NCBI GenBank assembly: GCA_903772945.1
Contig: CAICTM010000010.1
Coordinates: 171,064 to 235,063, forward strand
Source: Seminavis robusta
Lineage: Eukaryota > Bacillariophyta > Bacillariophyceae > Naviculales > Naviculaceae
DNA length: 64,000 nt
Reading direction: 5' to 3'
Numbering within the stretch: position 1 is the first letter of the stretch; each line of letters begins with the position of its first letter. Below the pieces are notes generated by a model. It made no database searches and had not been told where the DNA came from. It saw only the letters and a list, made by a program, of their open reading frames with translations. Positions 30,992 to 43,258 of this stretch are shown here, one piece after another. The position numbers and the translations under genes are program-made.

Positions 30992-33900
30992 TTAGGCACG
31001 GCAACAAACAGCGTTGCCCGTGATCTTGCTGGAGTCTTCGCGATCGTTGCCGCCTGTTCCAACCGAGGTCAAACGGATTCCGAACGTTCCAGTCTCTTGC
31101 TGGGTGTCGTCAATGTCGTCGGTAGTGATTCCACTCACGACAAAGTAGGTCAAATCAATGTCATCCTGGCGGAGCCCACGAGTTCCAATCTCCACTCCCA
31201 CGTTGTAAGATTGTGGCTGAGTGTTGCCGCCTCCCGTCATTCGCACGTCATTGCTAACCTTGGTCACTCCGTTGGCATCAATCTGCATGTCTCCAACATG
31301 AGGTCCCGAGATTCCAGTGATCTTGCTCACATCATACACCTTGAAGAACACACCGCGGAGATCTCCTACCAAGTTATCATCTTCCACGTCGATCGTAATG
31401 TTCACTCCACCCGCGATGTTGACAATCGACACCATCACATTGATTCCAAGACCCGAAAATGCGTCCGAAATTGGGAACTCGCAAATATCCACAATACTGA
31501 TCGTCTGCGTTTGCTCCACCGAGTTGCCGCAAGAGTCGATAGCCGAATAGGTACGGGTGTATTCCACGCCTGGGGGATCTAGTGTGTCAGTCTTGGGCGA
31601 GTCGGATTTGGTCACAGTGATGGCACCTTCGCACTGATCGGCCGCAGTTGGTGGGGCACCAGCACATTCCGCAGTTTCAACAACATAACCATCGACGACA
31701 CAGTCACTGTTGCAGGGGAAACTAGCCTCAGAAGCAGGGCCGTTTTCCAATTCTGGGGCAAGCGTATCGATAGTCTTGATCTCTTGGGTTAGGGTGCGGG
31801 TCAGGCCGCAAGTGTCTGAAGGGAGAAAGACGAAAGGAAGAAGCAGTGTGTGAGGATTTGACTTCACGTGCTGCTGTAGAGATGAGATTCCGATGGGGGC
31901 ATGAGCATAACACTTACCTGTGCTCGACCAGTCTCTGTCGATTGAAGAAATCACTTTGTCAGCATCACACGAAGACGGGCTGGTATCCCTATCATAGGAC
32001 GTAGCAGCCAGATCACCCCAACAGGCATCCCAGGCGGTTGCGGTGCCGGTGTAGCTTGGGTCGGTACTGGCATTGGGATCATTGCATTCAATCACAACAT
32101 TGCCAGGCATAGTGAGGGCCGGTGGAGTGGTATCCTTTGTCGTAATGACTTGGTCCTTGGATTCAGCATTACCACAGGCATCGGTGGCAGTAAATGTGAT
32201 GGTCTCGATCTTGGTGACATTATCAACACAAGTTCCGTCATCGCGAGCAATGTTGGAATCGCTGGTAACCGTCGGGACGGTGCATGTATCCGTCGCACTC
32301 GCACTGCCAGTAGGCACAAAACGTCCGCCACATTCCTGTTGGACATCACCCGGCACAGTGAGTTCGGGAGCCACCTTGTCCACAACAGTAATGGTTTGAA
32401 CTGCCGAGATCGAATTGGAGCAATCGTCCGTCACGGTCCAAGTCTTTACAGTCGTGTTGATGATCTTATCCACACCGCACGTTCCAAATGTGTCAGCGAA
32501 ATCTTCAGACACGGTAACATCAACATTGACATCACAGTCATCTGAGCCTGTTGCCGCTCCAACAGGCTGGAGGGGGGCACCGCACTGCTGTTCGACATTG
32601 GGTGCGCTCGTCATATCAATAGTTGGGTTAACCGTATCGACCTCAAGGATGATTTGGTCTTTCTTGACGGAGTTGCCACACTCGTCAACTGCTGTCCAAG
32701 TGCGAGTGGTTGTCTTCAAAACTCCATCAGTGCAAGCTTGGGGTTGTACCGTATCACTAGAGGAAATACTACCGGCAGGAATGGGCCCATCACAGTCGTC
32801 TTGTGCTGTTGCAGTACCAAAATCAACCGCTGGTGCTCCACACTGCTGCTCGCCATCAGCAGGAACGCTCATTTTGGGAGCATCGGAATCCGAAACAGTA
32901 ATGATTTGATTCACTGCTGTGGAGGTCCTTTCGCACTCGTCTGTGCTCGCCCAAGAGCGTTGAATGGTGTAGTTTCCGTCGCAGCTGCCTGAAATTGTGG
33001 TGTCAACGGGGGTAATGGTAAGGGCATCCACGGCAGAGCAGGCATCCCAGGCTGTGGCCACACCGGTTCCACTGTCGGTTGGAGATGTGTCAAGGTTGGT
33101 GGCATGGCACTTCAAGGAAACGTCGGCTGGGGCAGATACTGTCGGTGGCTGAGTATCCTCAATGGTAATCGTCTGAGTTACAGCATCCTGATTGACATTG
33201 CCGCAACCATCATCAGCACTCCAGGTTCGAGTGAAAGAATACTGGCATTTGGGATCATCATAGGCTCCTGCGCTTTCTGTGAATGAATAAGTGATGCTTT
33301 CGGCATTGCAATTATCGGAAGCAGAGGCTGAACCAGTGGTAGTAGTAGGAAAAGCACTTGAATCCGCCGGAAGTCCATTGCCCGAGCTGCACTCAGCAGT
33401 GTAATCTGCTACAGTCACATCGGTTGGGGCTTCAGTGTCTCGCACTCTGATAGTTTGAGTCTTAGTCTCGGTTTGACCACAAGCATCCGTCACAGTGTAG
33501 GTGCGTAGTGTAGTGGAATCGCACGAGTCAGAGCCATCTTGAGTTTGCACAGAAAGAATGGGAGTAAGGTCAGCACCGCACGAGTCCGAGGCAGTTGGAG
33601 AGCCAAAGTCGTTGTCGGAGCAGGAAGCATCGTAGTCACTTGGCATGTTCAACGTGGGCAAGCCTGGGTAGGACAACTCATAGGTGACTGATGAGGATGG
33701 GGAGTCCTCCATGGTACAGTCCGGGCCTGGAGTCCAAGTCAGCATGTATTGTCCACAAACATCGCCATTTGGTGGGGTTGTCAATGTGCCCTCAAGATTG
33801 GATGTGGCTCCCTTGCAATCTGATGATGTCCTAGTAGTGTCCGTGATGACAGCGTCGAAGGAGCATCCCGAAATGGCAACAGGCTGCGAAGGATCAGAGG

Positions 33901-35410
33901 CAGGTCCAGGAGCCGGACTAAGGATAGGGTCCTCACAGGTAGTGGGGCAGGTGTCGCCACCACAAAGCGTTGAGTAGGTGCCATCATCGACACATAAATT
34001 TCCGCAGCAAGTGTAGGTGGAGCCATCATCGGCAATGCATGAGTCACCATCAGCCTTGTCCGTAGCCTTTACGCAATTGCCGGCACTGCACTGGTACACT
34101 CCACATGCTTCAACAGTGCCAGGGGGGTTAAGTGCAAGTGTGGGGTCACAGTCTTGTCCATCCATCGTTGGGTCGGCCACATGGTTGCCGTCACAATCGT
34201 TTCTCATGCAGACTGGAGGAACAGGGTCAGAGGGAGGGGTGCAATCCGGGCATTCACCACAGATCTTCTGAGGTTTTCCAGGAGGTGAACCGGTTGCTTT
34301 GCCCGTGGAAATGGTGTTGGTGTTCCCGTTTTCATTTACACGATTAAAGTGGACTTTTGAAAGCACAAGGAGGAAGGAGGATTTTTAGAGGCGGCTTCAT
34401 TCCATGGCACTCATCCCAACAGACGGACTGTCACTTACTTTCAGTTGCCCAGTCTCCTGATTCGATAAACTCCAAGGGGCCAAGCTTATTAGGGTTATCG
34501 GATGGTTCCAACTTTAAGAAGAAGAGGAAGGAGGTATATTAGAGGGTGATTCGATTCAATTTGGTCAGTTCAACTCATTGCAATAGACAATTTGAGCTTT
34601 CTTACGGTCCAACAAGCCTCCCAACCAATGGTATCAACGCCGTCCATGAGGTATGTGACACCAAAGAGCTTGACATTTCCACTTCCAAAGGAAATCCAAG
34701 AGTCTGAATCGCTTTGAATAACATAGTCGGGACCGTTAGCATTACCACTTCCATCATCACAAGCGGCATTGCCGTCAAGGTAGCATTGTGTCAAGTAGGC
34801 AGAAACACAGAGCTTTTTGGCTGCGCAGTCATAGGCCAACTTTGCCTCAGCGACTTGGGGGGTGGTGCCGTCATTGTTCTTTCCACCATTGAACATGGGG
34901 ATAGTCTGAATGTGCAAGAACGAAATTCAAGCAAGATTGCTGTGAGATCATGCAATACCAGCCAGTAAGGTACGGTAGGTGCAGTACGTACAATGAAGCC
35001 AGTAAACTCGCTGGGGTCCAGGATTTGATCAATGGTGAGTCGAGTGGACAAATCAGTGAATCCTGCACCGTCGACCAGGGTCGCGTAGTTGTACGTGTCG
35101 GTATCCGGGTTGGCACAACTTCCAAAGGTGGAGAGGTGACGGTGGTTTTGCTCCTGCCACGAAAGATGGGGGGCGTAGAAAGGATACAAGTGAGTTGCAA
35201 TGCTCAAAGCGCAGAGCATTGCTGCTTGCTTGCTTTCTGTCCAAGAGGGTACAAGAGGGTACTTACGAGCTTGAGCGTGAAGGCAGAAGACGACGGAGTG
35301 GCGGCGGACTTCTTGGTGGCTTGAATGGAGGCACTTGGTCCTCCCAGGCGGCCGGCCGAAACGAGTCCGGCAGAGACCACGGCGAAGGCGGCGGCGAAAG
35401 TCAACTTCAT
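30992..35410 (-). CDS. large secreted protein with eight HYR-like repeats
   Basis: Six exons (35410..35267, 35153..34992, 34905..34606, 34511..34439, 34353..31918, 31815..30992) join in phase to 1312 residues. Residues 1-19 are a signal peptide (MKLTFAAAFAVVSAGLVSA). Residues 45-225 form an unrecognised domain with several Cys. A Cys-rich segment follows (CGECPDC, CDGNHVADP, CCGNLCVDDG). Eight repeats of about 80-110 residues then show the pattern x-D-T-x-P-P, paired Cys, T-W-T-x-T-D-x-C-G-N and Q-T-I-x-V-x-D, as in HYR/Ig-like adhesion repeats. The last exon join restores the seventh repeat (DWSSTDTCGLTRT). The C-terminal ~170 residues (DLRGVFFKVYDVSKITG, YNVGVEIGTRGLRQDDI, FGIRLTSVGTGG) resemble, from memory, a module of large secreted bacterial proteins. 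A role in cell-surface adhesion or matrix is inference. No membrane anchor is seen. Confidence 0.85.
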
Positions 35411-38400
35411 GGTTGCAAAAGGCGGTTTCGATGAGTTTGCTTTGGTTTGCTTTGGTTTGCTGAAAGCTAGATTGGTTTCTAGCTTGCAGGATTTGCAATT
35501 TGTGAGCTTTCGAAGGGAGGATGCAAAACTAAACTTTTTCGAAACCAATGCTGACAGGAACACGAACAGACCGGTTAGCACCAAATGAAAGATACTGCCT
35601 GGATCGCTCTTCCGGATCTTTCACGCCCATCCCACCTGGACAGCCTCGAGAACATAGCCCCTGCTACTCGCACTCGTAATGTAGGCCTCAACTGATGATG
35701 TAGACTTTGTACTAAAGTAGCGATCAAAGTACCTAAACCCGCCTTCATGCTGAGAGCTGAGAGACAGGTTGAGACCAACACATACATGTACCGGTACAGT
35801 AGCTCCCCTACGGTACCAATGCCGCCCACGGTCAAACCCAAGCAAAAAGTGGGCGCCGCAAGGCCAAAGTACATCGCATTTTGTCCCGTAGGAACTCTAC
35901 GGCAATTCCTGTAAACCGGCAGGGCATATTTCGACAACTTAAGTCCACCTTCTAATCATTCGTGATTGCTCATTATTAAGTATTCGTAATCTCCGTGGTA
36001 CATCTCTTTAAGCAAATTGGACGCATTGGTTAATAATTTGACTACGATCCAGAGCTCCTAAATCCAAGAAAGATTTAATAAAAATGGACGTTGGGAGTTC
36101 CTCTTGCGATGCGAACTTCGAAGCAAGCAGTCCTCCGCCTGCGTACTGATCGTGGTTGTTACTACTGCAAGGAGCTCTTACGGGAGAAGTCTCTTTTTAA
36201 CGATACCGCATTGTACAGAACTGCATACATTGATACAATTCCTACCAAGCGAACCAGTAGCGAGCTACCAGCAGTGCCATTATTAAAATTGTTCTACATG
36301 ATGTAATACACGTAGCGCCAAAGACTGGCAATTATGTACCGGTACAGTAGCCCATGTAGCGAGCTACCAGCAGTGCCATTATTAAAATTGTTCTATTAGC
36401 GCCAAAGACTGGTTCCGCTTGAAGCTGCGCAGTCAATCACGAGTATCGTTTCTGTGAACCTACAGGATTTAGAATTCCCTCTTTCATACGGGTTTGTTTA
36501 AAGTTGTTGCCAGCAGTTTGCAGGATTAGTACTACTAGTAGTAGTTAGCCGCATTGTTACGGGTGTATTTTGAGTATACAATTTTCAGTAACGTAGGATT
36601 TATAATGTATTCCTCCTCTTGTTGGATTTAGAGTTCCGAATCAACCCCGAGTTCAACGATCTCACATCAATGTTACAGTACATGTACCCTCAGCGAAACG
36701 AGTACTGTATAGACTCAGTACTGAGTACAGTGTAAGCTTGCAAAACGTACGTCATGTTTGTCGAAGAAACAGGATTTATTACAATTCTTTTCATACATGT
36801 GAAGAACCATCGAAATTGCCATTTGTGTTCCTTGTAACGGTAAACTGACATAAAGTCCCGGGCAACATTCATCGCCTTTAAATCCTTGTGGCTCGCACAA
36901 AAATTGTAAAAAGCTTAAATACAGTTCTACCTGAGTTGGCGGAAATCAATCTAACAATTTGATGGTGCGCAATGCTGAGCCATCGATGGATCTAACGGTA
37001 CCGGTACATCAGCGACAGATCCACAAGAGGGATCCGCGCATCGAAGTTCGAGGTCTGCAACCCAATGGAAGTGGCGTTAATATTTGGCATTGATGAGTAC
37101 AGAGTACATACTATCGTCGCCACTGAGTTACGGAGTTGAATCTTGGATTTTCGGAAAAATTAATGGTCGTCCTACGGTACAGTAGCAGGCCTTTCTTGGA
37201 GAAAAGAAGACGTCGTTGAATGTTGAATGTTGTATTTTCGTAGGAGCAGGATTTATGATCCTCCCGAGTATGTATGCATCATTAAACTTTGCGTGTCAGA
37301 GTGTCAGAGAGGCTATTGTTGTACCAGTAACATAATGTTCCGGCACAACATGTTTCGGCTACGGTAGTCTAACTTTGCGTCGTTGCATCGTTGCAAGGTT
37401 CCAAGTTAGTGGGAAAAAGGAAGACAAATGCTGCTGGGACTCATTACGTATTGCGTGCTTGAAGAAGCCTTGAAGCACCGGTACAACCTGGACTGGACTG
37501 GCAGCTACGTTGCTCCGACATCGCTGATTAAATTTTGCTGTTGCTTGCTTGGCTTTCTTTTGTAGAAGCTCCAAGCGGCGGGAATGGATTGATTTGAATG
37601 ATCATTCAATTGGATCGATTGAACCGAAGGTACCGGTGGCACAAAATAATTTACAGGGAGTAGTTGTTGTGACACGACACTTCTGAAGAACGATCACCCA
37701 ACTCGCAGGAGAGGACTATCCATGACTGAATTTCTGAACTGCAAAGGCGCTTACGTTTGGCAGCAGCTTTGGCGGGGGCATTGGGATGTTGCCTTGTTGA
37801 CAGAGACTCGGAGTCAATTGTCTTATCCGCGATGCAGGACCCCATTGCCAGCTCAGGACCGATACTGTGACAAGTCAACTCCTTGCCCAAAAAATCCATG
37901 TACCAGTACATGTAGCAGAAGCCGTGAGCGAAAGTATCATGGCACCACCTTTGGTTCGTGCAGGACGGAGTGACTCTCGTGGTTGTCGGATTCCCCCATT
38001 TGGTAGTGCTAGTAGCGTATGAGTTTCCATGGAAGGTACTCTGGCGTCTTTTGTAGCTATTTGGTTCGTTGCTTGCTTCTATCAGACGACTTGTCGTCCC
38101 GTTGTGTTCCACTGCCAAGAGAAAGCAGACCACATGTTGGCGGCATTGGTGCGTTTCATGGATCCAGTCATGTTGGCTTTGATCCTCTGAGTTCCTCCAG
38201 CCTACCGTACGGTATCGTCAGTGCCCGACGTGTTCATTGATTCCAGTCACTGCGCCCTTAGCTCAAGGTGAGCCTTTGGCGGATGGATCAATACCTGGGC
38301 GGCATATGTTTTGCTATGTCGTTTTTTTGTGTGTTGTCATGAGTCCCATGATGCATCGAGGAGTTGCTGGCTGAGAGCAAGTTTTTAAAACACGGCAGAT

Positions 38401-39014
38401 TGAATATCGCCCAATAGCTTGATCGCTGGAGTCAACTAACCCCACAATCATCACGAGCAACGATTGTCAAGCCACAAGAGCTGGGTTTACTACTAGTAGG
38501 CAGTGCTAGCACGTGAACGAAGCCACGCAGGTGGTTTGAAGACCTTGTTTGAGTGCCTGGGTCATATCGAGTTTTTAAAACATTCGCCGTAGCGCGTAGA
38601 CTTTTCAAAAGAAGGAATCCCTCGAAAAGGAACGAGGGAGTAACATAACCTCACGGATTTCTTTCTTATTTTCTTGGATCCCAAGCGTCAGCCCTTCCAC
38701 TTCTGAAAAGTGCCACCCCCTGACCTCGAGACTATGATACGGCTCGACTCGACGCTAGTTTTCCTCCCAAACCCCACAACAAGACATGCGATTCTTTGTT
38801 GCGATCACCCCCCATAGGTTCTGTGCAACCGTATGTCTAAACTACAGTAGAGGGTCGGCCGTGATGTTTCGATGCTAGCGATGGTGTCAGCGTCAGCGTC
38901 AAAATCAGCTTCGGTCAGTTGTATTGACCGGCAGGAGAGCCATACTGGTAGAGGGAAAGGTCGGTTGGTTGGTGTCATCAGGTTGCATAGTCGGAGGTGT
39001 GGTCACGGGTTAAT
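35411..39014. other. long intergenic region
   Basis: No supportable gene in 3.6 kb. Open frames are short or lack ATG. Contains the 36257 duplication, three TACCGGTA palindromes (35789, 36338, 36999) and a small perfect hairpin at 38618-38639 (TCCCTCG/CGAGGGA, 8-nt loop). Confidence 0.5.
36257..36413. repeat. direct duplication, 99-bp offset
   Basis: A 41-bp block (GTAGCGAGCTACCAGCAGTG and onward) at 36257 recurs at 36356. Each copy is followed by TAGCGCCAAAGACTGG, at 36313 and 36392; the second copy has lost the intervening 16 or so bases. Confidence 0.85.
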
Positions 39015-41896
39015 TTAAGTGAGCGGATTGGTCCCAGAATCAGTTGGATCAATTGTGGGTGCACCCGTGGAGGAGGGTTCAGAAGGAACACCGGAAGGAG
39101 AATTGGTGGCTGGTTTCATAGAAGGAATTGTGGAAGGTTGAGTTGACATCACTGTTGGAAGTTCCCTTGGCACACTTGTTGTTCCCTGTGACGGCGCTGT
39201 GCTAGGGGAACCTGAAGGTTTATTCGAGGGTGCTAACGTTGGTGTTTCGGAGTGTTCCTCTGTTGGAGGAATGGAAGGTGCTTGCGACATGGAAGGACCC
39301 TGGGAAGTAGAAGGAGCTTGCGAAATCGAAGGAGCTTGCGAAGGTGCGAGAGAACCTTGTGGGAGTGCCATTGCAGCAGCCATTTGCGGGATGTCGCTAG
39401 TGGGTACCATAGAGACAGGCGTCGTTGAGGGAACGGTAGGTGGGTTCGTGGCAGTTTGCGTAGGGATATTAGTCGGTGGCGTGGTTGTGGCTTGAGTAGG
39501 CGGATTGCTCGAAGAATCAGTTGGAGCACTTGTGGGTGGATCGGTGGCGGCAGAATCAGTTGGAGCTTGAGTAGGCGGAGTGGTCACAGAATCAGTGGGA
39601 GCGCTTGTGGGTGGATTGGTGGCGGGTTCCGAAGTAGGAATTGTGGGGGGATCCGTTGAAATATCTGTTGGAAGTTCCGTTGGAACATTTGATGTTGCAC
39701 GTGAGGGCATTGTGCTGGGCAAAAGTGAAGGTTGATTCGTGGGCGCTACTGTTGTTGCCTGTGAGGGTGCAGTGCTAGGTAAATGCGAAGGTTGATTCGT
39801 GGACGCTACCGTTGTTGCCTGTGAGGGTGCAGTGCTAGGTAAATGCGAAGGTTGATTCGTGGACGCTACCGTTGGCGTTGTGGATGGTTCCTCTGTTGTA
39901 GTAACTGTTGGGTTTGTTGGGGGGTTGGAAGGGGCTTGCGAAATGGAAGGGGCTTCCGAAGGTGCCAGAGAAGGCTGGACCGATGGCTGCATGGAAGGTG
40001 CTGGTGAAGCTGGCGCGAGGGTCCACCCCGGAAGTTGAATGTTGACCGAACCATAAGAAAAGGCGGTTGAGTGGGTCGGCTGGGGTGTCGGCTGCGGTGT
40101 CGGTTGCTCTGTTGGTTCTTGGGTCGGTGCGTCTGTTGATGGTGCCATGTTGGGGATTTGAATGTTGATGGATACCAGTGAACCCTGACTGCTTGAGCTC
40201 CCGTTTGAGTTTCCGTTTGAGTTTCCATTCGAGTTTCCGTTCGAGTTCCCATTGGGATCGTTGGTGGTGGCAGTGCCACACATGACAAGAGGATGATCGG
40301 TCATGTCACAGATGGTATCCTCGAGCCAATCATATGCAGTGGACACTCTAGCATATACTCCTGGTGCATACGGCCTCGCACATCCTGGATGGAAAGAGCA
40401 AGCCGACAACAGAGTGACAATGACACGTTAGGGACAAGATTCAATTGACAAAAATATTTCTGTCGAGCAGCAGGCAATCTTCGGGCACTCACCATCACCC
40501 CAGGACGTAACTCCCACCTGTACGTAGTCGAAAGTGTCTGAATCAAAGTAGAAGAGCGGTCCTCCCGAGTCTCCAAAACACGAGTCGATGCCACCATCGT
40601 CATGTCCCGCGCAAAGGTGTGCACCAGTGGGTTGTGGATGAAGGTAATCGTAGCCCGCATAGACGTATGGTTCTTCGTCACAATTTTGAATATAGTCAAC
40701 CTCCGCTTGTTGCAGAGTGTCGCTGGGTCCCGTGAACTCTCCAGTCCATCCATATCCGATCACATCTAAGCGTTGGTTATTTCTGGGAACGCTTGGACTG
40801 TCATTCAATCGCACTGGTTTAATGCCTTCCACAGGTTCCTCTAGCTTGAGCAGCATAAAGTCATAGAATTCTCCTTGCCCTGGGTTGTACTGTGGATGTA
40901 TTTTGTAGTCGACAGGTTTAGCGACCACGGTGTCCCCTCCACTGTCTTCGACTTGAGTGGTATTGAATGAGATTCTATCTCTGAGTCTCGAGTCCTCGCA
41001 ATGTGCCGCGGTGAGAACAACATCCTTGGCCACCAGCGAACAGCCACAACCCCACCTGCAGCCGGAATGGGACAATTTGGAGAAAGAATGTATGAGCTAC
41101 ACAAATACAAAGACATTTACATACAGACAGCCCCAACAACCTAAACTTACCACCAGTCCCCAAAGAAGTTGTACTGCTGTGGGTCCGAAACACTCCATCC
41201 TCCCACGACTTTTGTGACAACGGTGGGACTACTAGTACTGGAAACAGAGGGACTGCTGCCAGCGGTGGCTGAAACGGTGATCTCAGGAGTAGCGAAAGAG
41301 GATGGACTTGCAGTGGGACTGCTAGTGCTCGTACCGGTACGAGTGCTACTAGTAGCGCTAGTAACTGCCGTACTAGTAGTTGTGGGGCTTGTCGCGGTGT
41401 GGTTCTTCGGGGTTGCGGTCGTGGAGAGTGACAGTGACTCCTCCGAGCCGAACCATCCTGCCGTGCCGACTCCAATCCCGAGCACGACTGCTCCAACCAT
41501 GAGGAGGAGGACGCAGACGCCAATGACAGTGGATGTGTAGTGGTTCCGGTGCCTCCTTGTAGGTGTCAAATCGGTATTGATGCTCATAGTGGTAGAGTCG
41601 TTGGAGGAAGCTTCCTCGAGGTCCATCAGGGAGGAGGAGGAATTCGAAGTGTAGAGGGTGATGGTGCTGTGCATGTGGCAGCTAGTACTACTAGTATGCA
41701 TAGCATCAGTAGAACTAGCAGCACTAGTACTAGTACTGCTAGTACCGGTGCATATCGTGGTAGCCTTGCTAGACACAGCCGGCTGCTGAAGGGGCATGTT
41801 GGCGTTGGCGTCATTGGTGGAGTAAATGTTCAAGGTTGAGTCCTGATCATCCGTGACTCGTTTTTCGGCGGCGATGCTCGTTCTTTGTGTGTTCAT
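39015..41896 (-). CDS. type II membrane trypsin-like protease, mucin-like tail
   Basis: Three exons (41896..41151, 41055..40493, 40384..39015) join in phase to 892 residues. The ATG at 41896 starts a Ser/Thr-rich cytosolic region of about 120 residues. A membrane segment follows (residues about 122-145, TSTVIGVCVLLLMVGAVVL) with no signal peptide, giving type II topology. After a Ser/Thr stem the S1 domain begins at VVGG near residue 230. Its joins restore GDWWWGCGCSLVAKDVVLTA and [19 protein letters not shown]. The triad is His in LTAAHC, Asp in FYDFMLLKL and Ser in [15 protein letters not shown] supplies a trypsin-type pocket Asp. The C-terminal ~400 residues are mucin-like Pro/Ser/Thr repeats (APSQAPS, TNQPSHLPSTAPSQ), likely O-glycosylated. 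Introns are 95 and 108 nt. It resembles animal type II transmembrane serine proteases in layout only; this is probably convergent. Confidence 0.88.
39721..39885 (-). repeat. 60-bp tandem coding repeats in mucin-like tail
   Basis: Nearly identical 60-bp units start at 39721, 39781 and 39841 (the last partial). They encode 20-residue Thr/Val/Ser/Asn/Pro units. The near identity suggests recent expansion. Confidence 0.9.
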
Positions 41897-43258
41897 GGCG
41901 CTCTCGCTCACAAGAAATTGATCTTTTATTCTTGACGACAAGAAGAGATGGCAACAAGGAATAGCAACAGCAGCACAACTACAACAGAAACAGAGAGAGA
42001 GAAGATGAGAATGAAGCGCTCATTCAATCTTCTATCGAACTACGGTTGTATTGTGAGGTTGCGTTGTTGATGTTGTTGGCTCGATGGTAGTGATCGTGTG
42101 TTGTGTGTTGTTGTTTGTGTGATCCCAAAAAGTGGCTTGGTCTTTCGAAAAGCGGTCTTACTTTGGAAAAGTCACTTAAAAGTCTCTGAGCGACATCATT
42201 CCCAAGATGACCCAATATGTCAAGTACTAGTTATACGAGGGTCTACGAAGTGCTGAATGACCTGGCACACACTAAAAAGGGAATCCAATCCCAGGCATAT
42301 TCAAGCAGTTTACCGGAAGTACAGTGCTGCGTACACAACAGTTCAAAGTAGCACTGAACTGGTGGGAGTCTCACATAAAGACAATAGCCTCACTGGTTGT
42401 GCTTTATGTCCAAGGCTAATGCACTGGACTACTAGCTAGAACATGTAAGAAATAATGAAGCGATGTTACGTTGATACCGCTTGTGCTTTGGCGAAGCGAG
42501 GTGAATTTGATATCTAATAATTGACATTCCAATGCCACTTTACATGCTAAAGACATATTATTATGAGCAGAACAAAGCACAGGTACCGGGTACTGGTACC
42601 TACTGGTATGATAATATATATGTACATATTATGTTCCGGTGCTGAGTACAGTACTCTATTGTTGCAAGTAAGTGCTCGGAGTACATTCTTGCGGAAGAGC
42701 CAGTACCTGGCAGGGTAAGACGCAAGAGCGACTAAGCTGATCAAGTACTGGAGTAAGTGTTTATGATGTCATCGCCAAAAGGCAGAATGGTGCACCTGCA
42801 CTTTCCACCCATGTCTACTACTAGCTAGATGTGACCACAAAATAATGACTCCCAGATCCCAGTGGTCTTGCTGGTTTGCTTTGCACCCTGCAAAACATGC
42901 ACTGTTGACTTGCGGAAGCAAATTTAATCATTCGATTGTTTACCCCGAAGGCCGAATACAATCTACCGATACCAATGGAATGGAAGTCAAACAGCTTTCG
43001 CAAGCTTGAAAGTACTTCAATAACCCCAGCCTTCATGTAGTCTTTATTCAAGAATAGAATGACCTTTAAGCCCATTAGAGCTTGAGTTAGCGTGAAGATT
43101 CCCGCGATCTTTGCTCGACTGGATCTTTGCTCGACTGGATCATTGGTGGACTGGATCTTTTGTTTCAAGATGCATGCAGCAAATCCCCATTATTTTTGTT
43201 CTGCGCAAATTTCAGTATCATTGTTTTCTTTTTTTTGCAAGAGTTGCAGCCACACAAG
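41897..43258. other. intergenic between divergent genes
   Basis: Nothing supportable. The last 40 bp before the next ATG contain a T-rich tract ending TTTTTTTTGCAAG, which could be the acceptor of a 5'-UTR intron. Confidence 0.45.

Noticed and set aside
37651-38133. 160-codon minus-strand frame
   Set aside because: It starts with GTG and has no domain, signal or conserved look.
38250-38330. tRNA-like A-box word TAGCTCAAGG
   Set aside because: No matching acceptor stem, anticodon arm or B box could be folded.
38618-38639. Terminator-like hairpin TCCCTCG/CGAGGGA
   Set aside because: Bacterial-type terminators are not expected in this nuclear DNA and no gene ends nearby.
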